NCBI GenBank assembly: GCA_037130455.1
Contig: JBAXSZ010000004.1
Coordinates: 14,917 to 78,916 of the forward strand
Origin: CAIMZW01 sp037130455
Lineage (GTDB): Bacteria > Actinomycetota > Actinomycetes > Nanopelagicales > Nanopelagicaceae
Length of the DNA: 64,000 nucleotides
Direction: 5' to 3'
Shown: positions 9,014 through 17,831 of the stretch, one piece after another
How positions within the stretch are numbered: position 1 is the stretch's first letter
Layout: every line of letters begins with the position of its first letter
The notes under the pieces: generated by a model
Told to the model about the DNA's origin: nothing
What the model saw: the letters and a program-made list of their open reading frames with translations, nothing else
Databases searched by the model: none
Position numbers and translations under genes: made by a program

Positions 9014-9805
9014 TTGCCAATTGAAGTGCAGCACCCGGTGGCTTTTGTGCCTACCATGGGAGCCCTTCATGCTGGTCATGAATCTCTCATTACCTTGGCC
9101 AAAAACTATTGTGACAATGTCTTGGTAAGTATCTTCGTTAATCCGCTGCAGTTTGAAAGTCCGGAAGATCTTGAAAAATATCCCCGATCCTTAGAACGAG
9201 ATACCGAGCGCGCCTTGCTGGCAGGTGCCACGCACGTGTGGGCGCCATCCGTTTCCGAAATCTATCCCGGGCCAGTTGCCCCCATTGATTCCGGGGAATT
9301 GGGATCTCGATTCGAAGGCGTTCATCGAGTTGGCCATTTCGATGGGATGTTGACTGTAGTGCATCGTCTTTTCGATCTAGTTCAACCCCAATATGCCATT
9401 TTTGGCGAAAAAGATTTCCAACAACTTTTTCTTGTGAAGCAGATGGTGCGGCGGTTATCCCTTCCAGTGAAAATCATTGCCGCTCCCATAATCCGCGAAG
9501 CAGATGGTTTGGCGATGTCTTCCAGGAATGTGCGGTTAGGGGATGCTGGCCATCGAGCAGCTCTTGCGATTTATCGGGCGCTTAAAGGTGCCAGCGCGGA
9601 ACCATCGTTGGAGTCAGCGCGGAGGAAATTACATCAACTATTGGCCGAAGAAGCCGCGTTCACTCTGGATTATGCCGAAATTATCGATGAGTCGAATTTC
9701 GAAATTGCCCAAAATGAGAAAACGAAAAATCGGGCAATCGTCGCGGGCTGGATAAATGGCGTACGGTTACTGGACAATATGGCAATCGCCGCCGGTCAAG
9801 AGTGA
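9014..9805 (+). CDS. panC: Pantothenate synthetase
   Basis: ATP-dependent condensation of pantoate and beta-alanine. The HIGH-like motif FVPTMGALHAGH, FVNPLQF, GEKDFQQL and the MSSRNVRL loop are all present. The start is uncertain. The only usual start codon between the folK stop and the conserved FVPTMG is TTG at 9014, preceded by AAAGG at 9000-9004; it gives 263 residues and a first strand shorter than usual. The frame is open upstream to a TTG at 8900 inside folK, and the codons between 8965 and 9013 could encode more of the N-terminus. The panD gene is not adjacent. Confidence 0.9.
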   Translation: MPIEVQHPVAFVPTMGALHAGHESLITLAKNYCDNVLVSIFVNPLQFESPEDLEKYPRSLERDTERALLAGATHVWAPSVSEIYPGPVAPIDSGELGSRFEGVHRVGHFDGMLTVVHRLFDLVQPQYAIFGEKDFQQLFLVKQMVRRLSLPVKIIAAPIIREADGLAMSSRNVRLGDAGHRAALAIYRALKGASAEPSLESARRKLHQLLAEEAAFTLDYAEIIDESNFEIAQNEKTKNRAIVAGWINGVRLLDNMAIAAGQE

Positions 9806-9820
9806 GGAGTTGAATCAGCA

Positions 9821-11431
9821 GTGAAATTATTAGCTGGGGCTCCAGGATGGACTGCGCAGGCCGATGTGATTGTTATTGGTTCTGGGGTTGCCGGATTAAC
9901 CACGGCGCTAAATCTTCGTTCCAGTGGCCTCTCGGTCCTACTGGTTACAAAATCACATATAAATGAAGGCTCTACCAAATGGGCACAGGGTGGAATCGCT
10001 GCGGCGCTAGGTCCTGGAGATACGCCAGATCAGCATAAAAAGGATACTTTGATTGCCGGTGCCGGATTGTGCGATGCAGCGGCGGTGGATGTTTTGGTGA
10101 GTGAAGGCCCAGAAGCGGTACGGAAATTAATAGCCCGCGGTGCAGTGTTTGATAAATCCGATACTGGCGAAATCGCATTGACTCGCGAAGGAGGTCATCT
10201 TCGCAACCGAATTGTGCATGCCGGTGGCGATGCCACAGGAGCCGAAGTATCTCGAGCCTTATTAGCGGCAGTACAAAACGATTCTGGAATTGAAGTCATC
10301 GAACATGCCTTAGTGATCGACGCTCTGCTTTCGCAAGATGGAAAAGCCTGCGGAATAACGCTTCATGTTATCGGTGCGGGAAGCCGAGATGGAGTGGGCA
10401 GAGCACTCGCACGTGCCGTAGTTATTGCAACAGGCGGATTAGGTCAGGTGTATTCGCAGACCACCAATCCACCAGTATCCACTGGCGATGGCGTTGCCAT
10501 GGCGCTACGAGCTGGTGCCAAAGTCGCCGATGTGGAATTTATTCAATTTCATCCCACCGTTCTTTGGCGCGATACCTCAATCGGTGGACAGCAACCTTTG
10601 ATCAGCGAAGCAGTTCGCGGGGAAGGCGCGTTGCTGCTCAATCATCGCGGCGAACGCTTCATGGCCGATAAACATCCACTGGCCGAACTAGCACCAAGAG
10701 ATATTGTGGCAAAAGAAATTTTCACCCAGATTAAGGAATCTGGTCAACAGCATGTCTGGCTAGATGCAACTGGAATTGTAGATTTTGTAGAACGGTTTCC
10801 AACTATTTATTCCTCATGTATGGCCAATGGAATTGACCCCACCAAACAATTGATTCCAGTAGCCCCAGCTTCGCACTACGCATCCGGTGGCGTACTTGTC
10901 GATCTCAACGGTCATACATCGGTCCCAAATCTTTATGCCTGCGGAGAAACAGCATGTACCGGCGCCCATGGTGCAAATCGTCTGGCTTCCAATTCTTTAC
11001 TTGAAGGTTTGGTATTTGGCGCGCGGATTGCGGCCAACATTGTCGCAACCATTGGTGATTGGCTCACGCCTGCAGAAGACACTGGAAATGAATTCCTACT
11101 AAGTCCCAATATTCAACTTCCACTTCAACTGGCTATGAGCCAAGGTGCGGGCGTTATGCGTTCGGAGAATTCACTGAGAGAGACGCTTTCTGTGTTGGAG
11201 CAATTGGCTACTATGCAAAGTTCGCAACCTTGCATTGAGGCTTGGGAAAGTACAAATCTGTATCTCTTAGCTAAGGCAATTGTTCGTTCTGCTTTAGAGC
11301 GCACCGAATCTCGTGGGTCCCACTGGCGAACCGATTTTCCAGAAACTTCCCTAGATTGGCACAAGCGCATAATTCAAGAATTAGATAAAAAAGGAAATTG
11401 GTCTAGTCAGATTGAGGAGGTGTATTCCTAA
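9821..11431 (+). CDS. nadB: L-aspartate oxidase
   Basis: FAD enzyme that oxidises aspartate to iminoaspartate, the first step of de novo NAD synthesis. The N-terminal dinucleotide fold DVIVIGSGVAGLTTAL, the STKWAQGGIAAA motif, EFIQFHPT and the C-terminal GANRLASNSLLEGLVFG motif are visible in 536 residues. The GTG at 9821 follows GAGGAG (9804-9809). Its partner nadA (quinolinate synthase) is not in the window. The stop overlaps the nadC ATG by one base. Confidence 0.96.
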   Translation: MKLLAGAPGWTAQADVIVIGSGVAGLTTALNLRSSGLSVLLVTKSHINEGSTKWAQGGIAAALGPGDTPDQHKKDTLIAGAGLCDAAAVDVLVSEGPEAVRKLIARGAVFDKSDTGEIALTREGGHLRNRIVHAGGDATGAEVSRALLAAVQNDSGIEVIEHALVIDALLSQDGKACGITLHVIGAGSRDGVGRALARAVVIATGGLGQVYSQTTNPPVSTGDGVAMALRAGAKVADVEFIQFHPTVLWRDTSIGGQQPLISEAVRGEGALLLNHRGERFMADKHPLAELAPRDIVAKEIFTQIKESGQQHVWLDATGIVDFVERFPTIYSSCMANGIDPTKQLIPVAPASHYASGGVLVDLNGHTSVPNLYACGETACTGAHGANRLASNSLLEGLVFGARIAANIVATIGDWLTPAEDTGNEFLLSPNIQLPLQLAMSQGAGVMRSENSLRETLSVLEQLATMQSSQPCIEAWESTNLYLLAKAIVRSALERTESRGSHWRTDFPETSLDWHKRIIQELDKKGNWSSQIEEVYS

Positions 11432-12306
11432 TGCTCAGTGAAGGATTAATTTCTCATCTACAAAGTTATCAGTTGGATCCTGACTATGTAGAAGACATGG
11501 TTACTAGAACCATTGCCGAAGATTTAGCCGGAGGCGTTGACGTAACCTCGCAGGCAACTATTCCAGTAGATCAAATATCGGTTGCAGAGTTTCGGTCCAG
11601 AAGATCGGGGATTATTTCGGGATTGTGTGTGGCCGCGGCGGTACTAGAAGTTCGCGGAATTGATACATATAAAATAATGGTCGCCGAAGGTGCCCACGTT
11701 GAAGCCGGACAAGTTTTGATTTGGGTTAAGGGATTGACCCGTGAATTACTTCTTGCTGAACGCGCCGCCTTGAATTTCATGGGTAGCTTGAGTGGAATAT
11801 CGACGCTGACCAGACGGTGGGTAGATGATGTTAAAGGACTTCCCGTTCAGATTAGAGACACGCGCAAAACCACACCGTTGCATCGTGAATTAGAAAAATT
11901 TGCAGTCCGAATGGGCGGCGGGGTAAATCATCGAATGTCTTTATCTGATGCCGCCTTGATAAAGGACAATCATATTTTTGCCGCCGGAGGAGTTACGCAG
12001 GCGTTTCGTGCAGTTCGTTCTGTTTATCCCGATATTCCAGTTGAGGTAGAAGTGGATCGACTCGAACAACTTCGCGATGTTGTCGCGGCTGGGGCAGATT
12101 TGGTCTTGCTAGATAACATGAATTTGGAACAATGTCGGGCGGCAGTAGAAATGGTTAAAGGTGCAACAAAGTTAGAAGCTTCAGGAGGGTTAACGTTGGA
12201 AAACGCACGTGCTTACGCGAGCACAGGTGTTGATTATTTGGCGGTGGGTGCATTGACGCACTCAGCGCCAGTTCTAGATATCGGTCTCGATTTTAAGGCG
12301 GAATAA
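11431..12306 (+). CDS. nadC: Nicotinate-nucleotide pyrophosphorylase (quinolinate phosphoribosyltransferase)
   Basis: Converts quinolinate and PRPP to nicotinate mononucleotide with loss of CO2. The motifs ERAALNFMGSLSGIST, RDTRKTTPLHR, MSLSDAALIKDNH and the late LEASGGLTLENA are those of the family. It is 291 residues, full length. It is translationally coupled to nadB and followed one base later by coaX. Confidence 0.96.
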   Translation: MLSEGLISHLQSYQLDPDYVEDMVTRTIAEDLAGGVDVTSQATIPVDQISVAEFRSRRSGIISGLCVAAAVLEVRGIDTYKIMVAEGAHVEAGQVLIWVKGLTRELLLAERAALNFMGSLSGISTLTRRWVDDVKGLPVQIRDTRKTTPLHRELEKFAVRMGGGVNHRMSLSDAALIKDNHIFAAGGVTQAFRAVRSVYPDIPVEVEVDRLEQLRDVVAAGADLVLLDNMNLEQCRAAVEMVKGATKLEASGGLTLENARAYASTGVDYLAVGALTHSAPVLDIGLDFKAE

Positions 12307-12307
12307 G

Positions 12308-13084
12308 ATGCTATTAACAGTTGATGTCGGCAATACCAATACCGTTCTAGGTGTTTTTGAAGGCGAAGAATTGGTGCGCTCTTGGCGCGTCAAGACCGAC
12401 CCCAGAGACACTTCCGATGAATTGTGGCTGCAGTACCGAGCCCTTACTCAAGGTTATGTAATCACTGGCCTTGCTGTTTGTTCCACGGTACCTTCCTCGC
12501 TTCGCGAACTACGCGGCATGATAAAAACTTATTTTTCCGATATTCCAACCACAATCGTGGAGCCAGGCGTTAAAACCGGTGTCCAATTGTTGGTGGATAA
12601 CCCGAAGGAGATTGGCGCAGACCGAATTGTTAATACTCTTGCGGCTCACACTCTTTACGGCGATAAAGGTCCAGCCATCGTCGTTGACTTCGGCACTTCA
12701 ACAAATCTTGATGTCGTCTCTCCGAAGGGCGAATTTCTGGGCGGCGCACTTGCTCCTGGAATTGAAATATCTGTCGACGCCTTGGCAGCTCGGGCGGCGC
12801 AACTACGAAAAGTGGAGTTGATTCGACCTAAGTCGGTAATTGGAAAGAACACCGTTGAAGCGCTGCAATCGGGAACGATTTATGGGTTTGCCGGCCAAGT
12901 GGATGGTTTAGTGGAACGAATTTTCGATGAACTGGAATTGCAGTATCCAGGTGAGTTGGAAGTATCCGTGATCGCAACCGGTGGATTGGCACCTTTAGTC
13001 CTAGGAATTAGCGAAACCATTGATTACCACGAGCCATTCTTGACGTTGATTGGACTGCGCTTAGTTCATGAGCGCAATACCTAA
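12308..13084 (+). CDS. coaX: Type III pantothenate kinase
   Basis: Phosphorylates pantothenate in CoA synthesis. The protein has the ASKHA-fold phosphate loop DVGNTNTVLGVF, the GADRIVN segment and the DFGTSTNLDVVSP motif of CoaX. It is 258 residues long. Its place after nadC and before lysS is conserved in actinobacteria. With panC four genes upstream, it puts two CoA-pathway steps in the same operon as the folate and NAD genes. Confidence 0.95.
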   Translation: MLLTVDVGNTNTVLGVFEGEELVRSWRVKTDPRDTSDELWLQYRALTQGYVITGLAVCSTVPSSLRELRGMIKTYFSDIPTTIVEPGVKTGVQLLVDNPKEIGADRIVNTLAAHTLYGDKGPAIVVDFGTSTNLDVVSPKGEFLGGALAPGIEISVDALAARAAQLRKVELIRPKSVIGKNTVEALQSGTIYGFAGQVDGLVERIFDELELQYPGELEVSVIATGGLAPLVLGISETIDYHEPFLTLIGLRLVHERNT

Positions 13085-13088
13085 ACGG

Positions 13089-13094
13089 TAGGCT
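13089..13094 (+). promoter_or_regulatory. Possible -10 element of lysS
   Basis: TAGGCT lies ten bases before the lysS ATG, directly after the coaX stop, and there is no ribosome binding site. A transcript starting about seven bases after this hexamer would have only a few leader bases. The same hexamer is found before clpC, menB and the gene starting at 20876. Confidence 0.4.
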
Positions 13095-13104
13095 TTCCCA
13101 CCTT

Positions 13105-14634
13105 ATGAGTACTGAAGCGACTTCCACGCCCGAAAATTTGGCTGCAACTGCAACCGATGAAGATCTGCCCGAACAATTACGGATTCGCCGCGAAAAGCGA
13201 GCTGCCCTAATTGCCCGAGGCGTAGATCCTTACCCGGTCGCAGTTGCTCGAACTAAATCCCTCAAAGAGGTTCGGGCCGAGAACGATGGCCTTGACATCG
13301 ATATCGCCACGGGGAAAATTGAGAGCGTTACTGGTCGAGTCATCTTCAAGCGCGATACCGGCAAACTGTGCTTTGCAAACCTTCGTGAAGGCGATGGCTC
13401 TGCCCTTCAGGCCATGTTCTCTTTGGATCGATTGGGTGAGGAATCACTTAATCAGTGGAAGAGCGAAATAGATTTAGGCGATTTAGTAAGTGTCACTGGT
13501 GAAATCATTACCTCAAAACGAGGTGAACTTTCCATCTTGGCTTCTTCTTGGCAACTAGCGGCAAAAGCTCTTCGCCCCCTTCCGGTCGAGCACAAGCCCA
13601 TGTCAGAAGAGACTCGCGTCCGAATGCGTTATGTCGACCTCATTGTTCGACCAGAAGCCAGGACGATGGCCAGATTGCGCCCGGCAGTAATGAGTTCCCT
13701 CCGGGCTTCTTATGCCAAACGGAATTTTATTGAAGTTGAAACTCCAATGTTGCAGGTCATGCACGGCGGAGCAACAGCTCGTCCTTTCAAAACTTTTAGT
13801 AATGCCTACGACATGGATCTCTTTTTGAGAATTGCGCCAGAGCTTTTCTTAAAGCGTTGTGTTGTTGGTGGCTTAGATCAAGTTTTTGAAATCAACCGCA
13901 ATTTTCGAAATGAAGGGGCTGACTCAAGTCACTCCCCAGAATTTGCCATGCTGGAAAGTTATCAAGCATTTGGTGACTGGAATTCCATTGCCACATTGAC
14001 CCAGGGGTTGATCCAAGAAGCAGCTATTGCCGTTTTTGGAACCACTGAAGTAACTCATTTTGATGGTCGCATTTTAGATCTAGGTGGAGAATGGCGTGAA
14101 GCATCGCTCTTCGATCTTATTTCCGAAGGCGTCGGCGAAGTTGTTTCTCCTCTGGCTTCATATGAGGAATTAAAACTTATCGCCACGAAATTAGGAATGA
14201 AGATCGATCCGAAATGGATTACTGGAAAACTAGCCGAAGAAATATTTGAACATGTTATGGAAGGGAAATTGGATAAGCCGATTTTTGTTAAGGGCTATCC
14301 GGTCGATACTTCACCGCTGGTTCGTGCCCATCGTGAAATCCCGGGTGTCGCAGAAAAGTGGGACCTCTATGTTGAAGGGTTTGAACTAGCCACCGGTTAT
14401 TCGGAATTAGTTGACCCAGTCATTCAACGCGAACGTCTTGTTGAGCAAGCATCTTTAGGCGACAAGGGCGACCTTGAAGCAATGCAGATCGATGAGGACT
14501 TCCTACGAGCGATGGAATATGGCATGCCACCCATGGGTGGAATGGGTATGGGAATTGATCGACTCTTGATGGCGCTGACCGGACTTGGGATCCGCGAAAC
14601 TATTCTCTTTCCATTAGTAAAACCGGAAGAATAA
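13105..14634 (+). CDS. lysS: Lysyl-tRNA synthetase, class II
   Basis: Charges tRNA-Lys. The 509-residue protein has the N-terminal OB-fold anticodon domain (about residues 65-165, with VTGRVIFKRDTGKLCFANLR) and a class II core with motif 1 (NFIEVETPML), motif 2 (FEINRNFRNEG) and motif 3 (GMGMGIDRLLMALTG). About 35 residues precede the family core. It lies 20 bases after coaX and may have its own promoter. In mycobacteria lsr2 separates lysS from clpC; here an acetyltransferase gene lies there instead. Confidence 0.97.
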   Translation: MSTEATSTPENLAATATDEDLPEQLRIRREKRAALIARGVDPYPVAVARTKSLKEVRAENDGLDIDIATGKIESVTGRVIFKRDTGKLCFANLREGDGSALQAMFSLDRLGEESLNQWKSEIDLGDLVSVTGEIITSKRGELSILASSWQLAAKALRPLPVEHKPMSEETRVRMRYVDLIVRPEARTMARLRPAVMSSLRASYAKRNFIEVETPMLQVMHGGATARPFKTFSNAYDMDLFLRIAPELFLKRCVVGGLDQVFEINRNFRNEGADSSHSPEFAMLESYQAFGDWNSIATLTQGLIQEAAIAVFGTTEVTHFDGRILDLGGEWREASLFDLISEGVGEVVSPLASYEELKLIATKLGMKIDPKWITGKLAEEIFEHVMEGKLDKPIFVKGYPVDTSPLVRAHREIPGVAEKWDLYVEGFELATGYSELVDPVIQRERLVEQASLGDKGDLEAMQIDEDFLRAMEYGMPPMGGMGMGIDRLLMALTGLGIRETILFPLVKPEE

Positions 14635-14645
14635 GTCATACCCCC

Positions 14646-15158
14646 ATGGACATTAATGATTCCGTCATAGAGATCCGCCCGGCTCGGACCGGCGATGTCA
14701 AAGGCATTCGATCGATTATTGATAAATACGCGCTCCAACGCCGGCTTCTCTCTAAAGAGACAGTCACCTTGTATGAGGACGTTCAAGAATTTACCGTGGC
14801 AGTCGCCGGGGATCGAGTAATCGGCTGCGGCGCTTTGCACGTTCTCTGGGAGGATCTAGCCGAAGTTCGAACCTTGGCGGTGGAGGATGATTTTCGTGGC
14901 CTGGGCGTTGGCCATGGCATTTTGGGACATATTCTCACCCGAGCCCGAGAAATTGGCGTGGAACGTCTCTTCTGTCTGACCTTTGAGACTGCTTTTTTCG
15001 GTCGCCACGGATTCGTAGAGATCGACGGCACGCCGGTGGCGCCCGAGGTATACAGCCAGCTGCTTCACTCCTATGACACGGGTATCGCCGAATTCCTGGA
15101 TTTAGAGAGCGTAAAACCCAACACCCTGGGAAATACCCGAATGTTGAAAGTTCTTTAA
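14646..15158 (+). CDS. argA: Amino-acid N-acetyltransferase (ArgA-like GNAT)
   Basis: A 170-residue GNAT protein. The acetyl-CoA loop is VEDDFRGLGVGHGILGHIL. The segments LYEDVQEFTVAVAGDRVIGCGALHV, split over residues 40-65, and the tail VKPNTLGNTRML match the single-domain N-acetylglutamate synthase of actinobacteria (Rv2747 type), which starts arginine synthesis. It is unlike the two-domain ArgA of E. coli. No other arginine gene is in the window, so the role rests on family resemblance. It begins 11 bases after the lysS stop and is probably co-transcribed. Confidence 0.8.
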   Translation: MDINDSVIEIRPARTGDVKGIRSIIDKYALQRRLLSKETVTLYEDVQEFTVAVAGDRVIGCGALHVLWEDLAEVRTLAVEDDFRGLGVGHGILGHILTRAREIGVERLFCLTFETAFFGRHGFVEIDGTPVAPEVYSQLLHSYDTGIAEFLDLESVKPNTLGNTRMLKVL

Positions 15159-15246
15159 ATCTCCCCACTTTTTTGGGCATAACGCCACAGCTTTCTGGGT
15201 TAGATGAAGTGACATCAGCGAAAGTGCCTACATTCCCGTGGCGTAT

Positions 15247-15252
15247 TAGGCT
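15247..15252 (+). promoter_or_regulatory. Possible -10 element of clpC
   Basis: TAGGCT lies in the 139-base gap before clpC, the second largest gap in the window. The implied transcript has a leader of about 40 bases ending in AGAAGGAGAT. No CIRCE or convincing ClgR operator is visible. Confidence 0.35.
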
Positions 15253-15297
15253 TATGTACTTAGCAAGCAGCAGTAATTAATGAGAAGGAGATCGGCC

Positions 15298-17802
15298 ATG
15301 TTCGAGCGCTTTACAGATCGAGCTCGTCGGGTAGTTGTTTTAGCCCAAGAAGAAGCTCGCATGCTCAATCACAACTACATCGGTACGGAGCACATTCTTC
15401 TCGGACTCATCCATGAAGGCGAAGGCGTTGCCGCAAAGGCGCTGGAAGCCATGGGAATTTCACTTGAAGCGGTGCGCTCGCAAGTTGAAGAAATTATCGG
15501 TCAGGGTCAGCAAGCCCCTTCTGGGCATATTCCCTTCACGCCGCGCGCTAAGAAAGTTCTAGAACTTTCCCTCCGCGAAGCCCTGCAATTGGGCCACAAC
15601 TACATCGGTACTGAACATATTTTGCTTGGCCTGATTCGCGAAGGCGAAGGCGTTGCCGCCCAAGTATTAGTAAAGCTTGGCGCAGATTTAAATCGAGTTC
15701 GCCAACAAGTCATTCAACTGCTCTCGGGCTATCAAGGCAAAGAAGCCGTTGCTTCCAGTGGTCCCGCCGAAGGCACCGCATCCACATCTTTGGTTCTTGA
15801 TCAATTCGGTCGCAACCTGACTCAGGCCGCGCGCGAAGGGAAATTGGATCCAGTCATTGGTCGCGAAAAAGAGATTGAACGCGTTATGCAAGTTCTCTCT
15901 CGCCGTACTAAAAACAATCCGGTTCTCATTGGCGAACCAGGAGTTGGAAAGACTGCAATCGTCGAAGGCTTGGCTCAAGCAATTGTTAAAGGCGATATTC
16001 CGGAAACTTTGAAAGATAAGCAAGTTTATTCTTTGGACCTCGGAGCATTAGTTGCGGGTAGTCGTTACCGTGGCGATTTCGAAGAGCGATTGAAGAAAGT
16101 ATTAAAAGAGATTCGCACGCGTGGAGATATCGTTCTTTTCATCGATGAGATTCACACTCTTGTCGGAGCAGGTGCAGCTGAAGGCGCAATTGACGCCGCC
16201 AGTATTTTGAAGCCGATGCTTGCTCGTGGTGAACTTCAGACAATTGGCGCCACAACTTTGGATGAATACCGCAAGCATTTGGAAAAGGATGCGGCGTTAG
16301 AGCGTCGGTTCCAACCAATTCAAGTTGCTGAGCCAACAGTTGCGCACACCATTGAGATTTTGAAGGGACTTCGCGATCGCTACGAATCCCACCATAAGGT
16401 ATCGATCTCCGATGCCGCACTCGTTTCCGCTGCTACCTTGGCTGACCGATATGTTTCAGATCGATTCCTTCCAGATAAGGCGATTGACCTGATCGATGAG
16501 GCTGGTTCCAGACTTCGCATTCGTCGAATGACGGCACCGCCAGAGCTTCGCGAATTTGATGAACGAATCGCCAAAGCGAGAAAAGATAAGGAATCAGCTA
16601 TTGATTCCCAAGATTTTGAGCGGGCCGCTTCACTTCGCGATAATGAAAAGAATTTGATTGCTGAAAAAGCTGAGCGTGAAAAGAGCTGGAAGGCTGGCGA
16701 CCTCGATGTAGTTTCAGAGGTTGACGAAGAATTGATTGCAGAAGTTCTTTCTACTGCTACCGGAATTCCAGTCTTCAAATTGACTGAAGCCGAAACTGCT
16801 CGTCTGCTGCGAATGGAAGATGAACTCCACCGTCGGGTAATCGGTCAGGATCAAGCGATTAAGGCGCTTTCACAAGCTATTCGCCGTACGCGCGCGGGGC
16901 TCAAAGACCCACGTCGTCCAGGCGGTTCCTTCATTTTCGCTGGACCTTCTGGCGTCGGAAAGACTGAACTTTCTCGCACCTTGGCACAGTTCCTCTTTGG
17001 AAACCAAGATGCCTTAATCCAATTGGATATGTCCGAGTACTCCGAAAAGCACACCGCTTCTCGACTCTTCGGTTCCCCTCCTGGATATGTGGGATATGAC
17101 GAAGGTGGCCAGTTAACTGAAAAAGTTCGACGTAAGCCATTCTCAGTTGTCCTCTTCGATGAGATCGAAAAAGCCCATCCGGATATCTTCAACTCACTTC
17201 TGCAGGTCTTAGAAGATGGCCGTCTTACCGATGCCCAAGGCAGAGTCGTGGATTTCAAGAACACCGTCATCATCATGACCACTAACTTGGGAACTCGGGA
17301 TATCTCCAAGAGCCTAGGTCTGGGATTCCATAACGCATCTGATGTTCTGGGCAACTACGAAAGAATGAAGGGCAAAGTGAGTGAAGAACTCAAGACTCAC
17401 TTCCGACCAGAATTTCTCAACCGTATCGATGACATCATCGTCTTCCATCAGTTGAGCGAAGCTGAGATCGTTCAGATTGTTGATCTCATGATTGCCAACT
17501 TAGATGAGCGTCTACGTGCTCGCGACATGGGTATTGAACTCACTCCAGCGGCAAAGGCACTTTTGGCCAAGCGCGGATATGACCCACTTTTGGGTGCGCG
17601 TCCGCTACGTCGCTGCATCCAACGGGAGATCGAAGATCAACTATCCGAAAAGATTCTCTTCGGAGATGTTAAGCCTGGGGAAATTACCTTGGTGGATGTT
17701 GAAGTAGATGGCGAAACAGAAACGTTTACCTTCAAAGGTGTTCCGAAATCTGAAACTCCAGATACTCCCGGAGATTTGGCCGAAGAAGCACCATCCGCGT
17801 AA
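15298..17802 (+). CDS. clpC: ATP-dependent Clp protease ATP-binding subunit ClpC
   Basis: Hexameric AAA+ unfoldase that feeds substrates to ClpP. From the ATG at 15298 (after AGAAGGAG) it is 834 residues: a Clp N-domain with two repeats, each containing NYIGTEHILLGLI; AAA-1 with GEPGVGKT (residue 212 on); a UVR-type middle domain near residues 418-455; and AAA-2 with GPSGVGKT (residue 549 on). The C-terminal part contains LLGARPLRRCIQREIED. An in-frame start 18 bases upstream is less likely because the ribosome binding site fits 15298. The acidic tail is usual. No clp protease gene is nearby. Confidence 0.97.
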   Translation: MFERFTDRARRVVVLAQEEARMLNHNYIGTEHILLGLIHEGEGVAAKALEAMGISLEAVRSQVEEIIGQGQQAPSGHIPFTPRAKKVLELSLREALQLGHNYIGTEHILLGLIREGEGVAAQVLVKLGADLNRVRQQVIQLLSGYQGKEAVASSGPAEGTASTSLVLDQFGRNLTQAAREGKLDPVIGREKEIERVMQVLSRRTKNNPVLIGEPGVGKTAIVEGLAQAIVKGDIPETLKDKQVYSLDLGALVAGSRYRGDFEERLKKVLKEIRTRGDIVLFIDEIHTLVGAGAAEGAIDAASILKPMLARGELQTIGATTLDEYRKHLEKDAALERRFQPIQVAEPTVAHTIEILKGLRDRYESHHKVSISDAALVSAATLADRYVSDRFLPDKAIDLIDEAGSRLRIRRMTAPPELREFDERIAKARKDKESAIDSQDFERAASLRDNEKNLIAEKAEREKSWKAGDLDVVSEVDEELIAEVLSTATGIPVFKLTEAETARLLRMEDELHRRVIGQDQAIKALSQAIRRTRAGLKDPRRPGGSFIFAGPSGVGKTELSRTLAQFLFGNQDALIQLDMSEYSEKHTASRLFGSPPGYVGYDEGGQLTEKVRRKPFSVVLFDEIEKAHPDIFNSLLQVLEDGRLTDAQGRVVDFKNTVIIMTTNLGTRDISKSLGLGFHNASDVLGNYERMKGKVSEELKTHFRPEFLNRIDDIIVFHQLSEAEIVQIVDLMIANLDERLRARDMGIELTPAAKALLAKRGYDPLLGARPLRRCIQREIEDQLSEKILFGDVKPGEITLVDVEVDGETETFTFKGVPKSETPDTPGDLAEEAPSA

Positions 17803-17813
17803 TTAGTTAAGTA

Positions 17814-17831
17814 ATTACCTACTTAGGTAAT
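17814..17831. terminator. Inverted repeat between convergent clpC and mutY
   Basis: ATTACCTA, two bases, TAGGTAAT is a perfect 8-bp inverted repeat starting 12 bases after the clpC stop and overlapping the mutY stop. It could be a weak two-way terminator for the converging genes. The stem is AT-rich, the loop is very short and there is no T tract, so it might instead be a protein site. Confidence 0.35.

Noticed and set aside
14646..15158. GNAT gene as ribosomal protein or antibiotic acetyltransferase
   Set aside because: The internal VQEFTVAV and VKPNTLGNTRML segments match the actinobacterial N-acetylglutamate synthase better than RimI or aminoglycoside acetyltransferases.
16851..17354. 167-residue minus-strand open frame inside clpC
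   Set aside because: It is a mirror of the highly conserved AAA-2 region of ClpC and has no recognisable fold or start signal.
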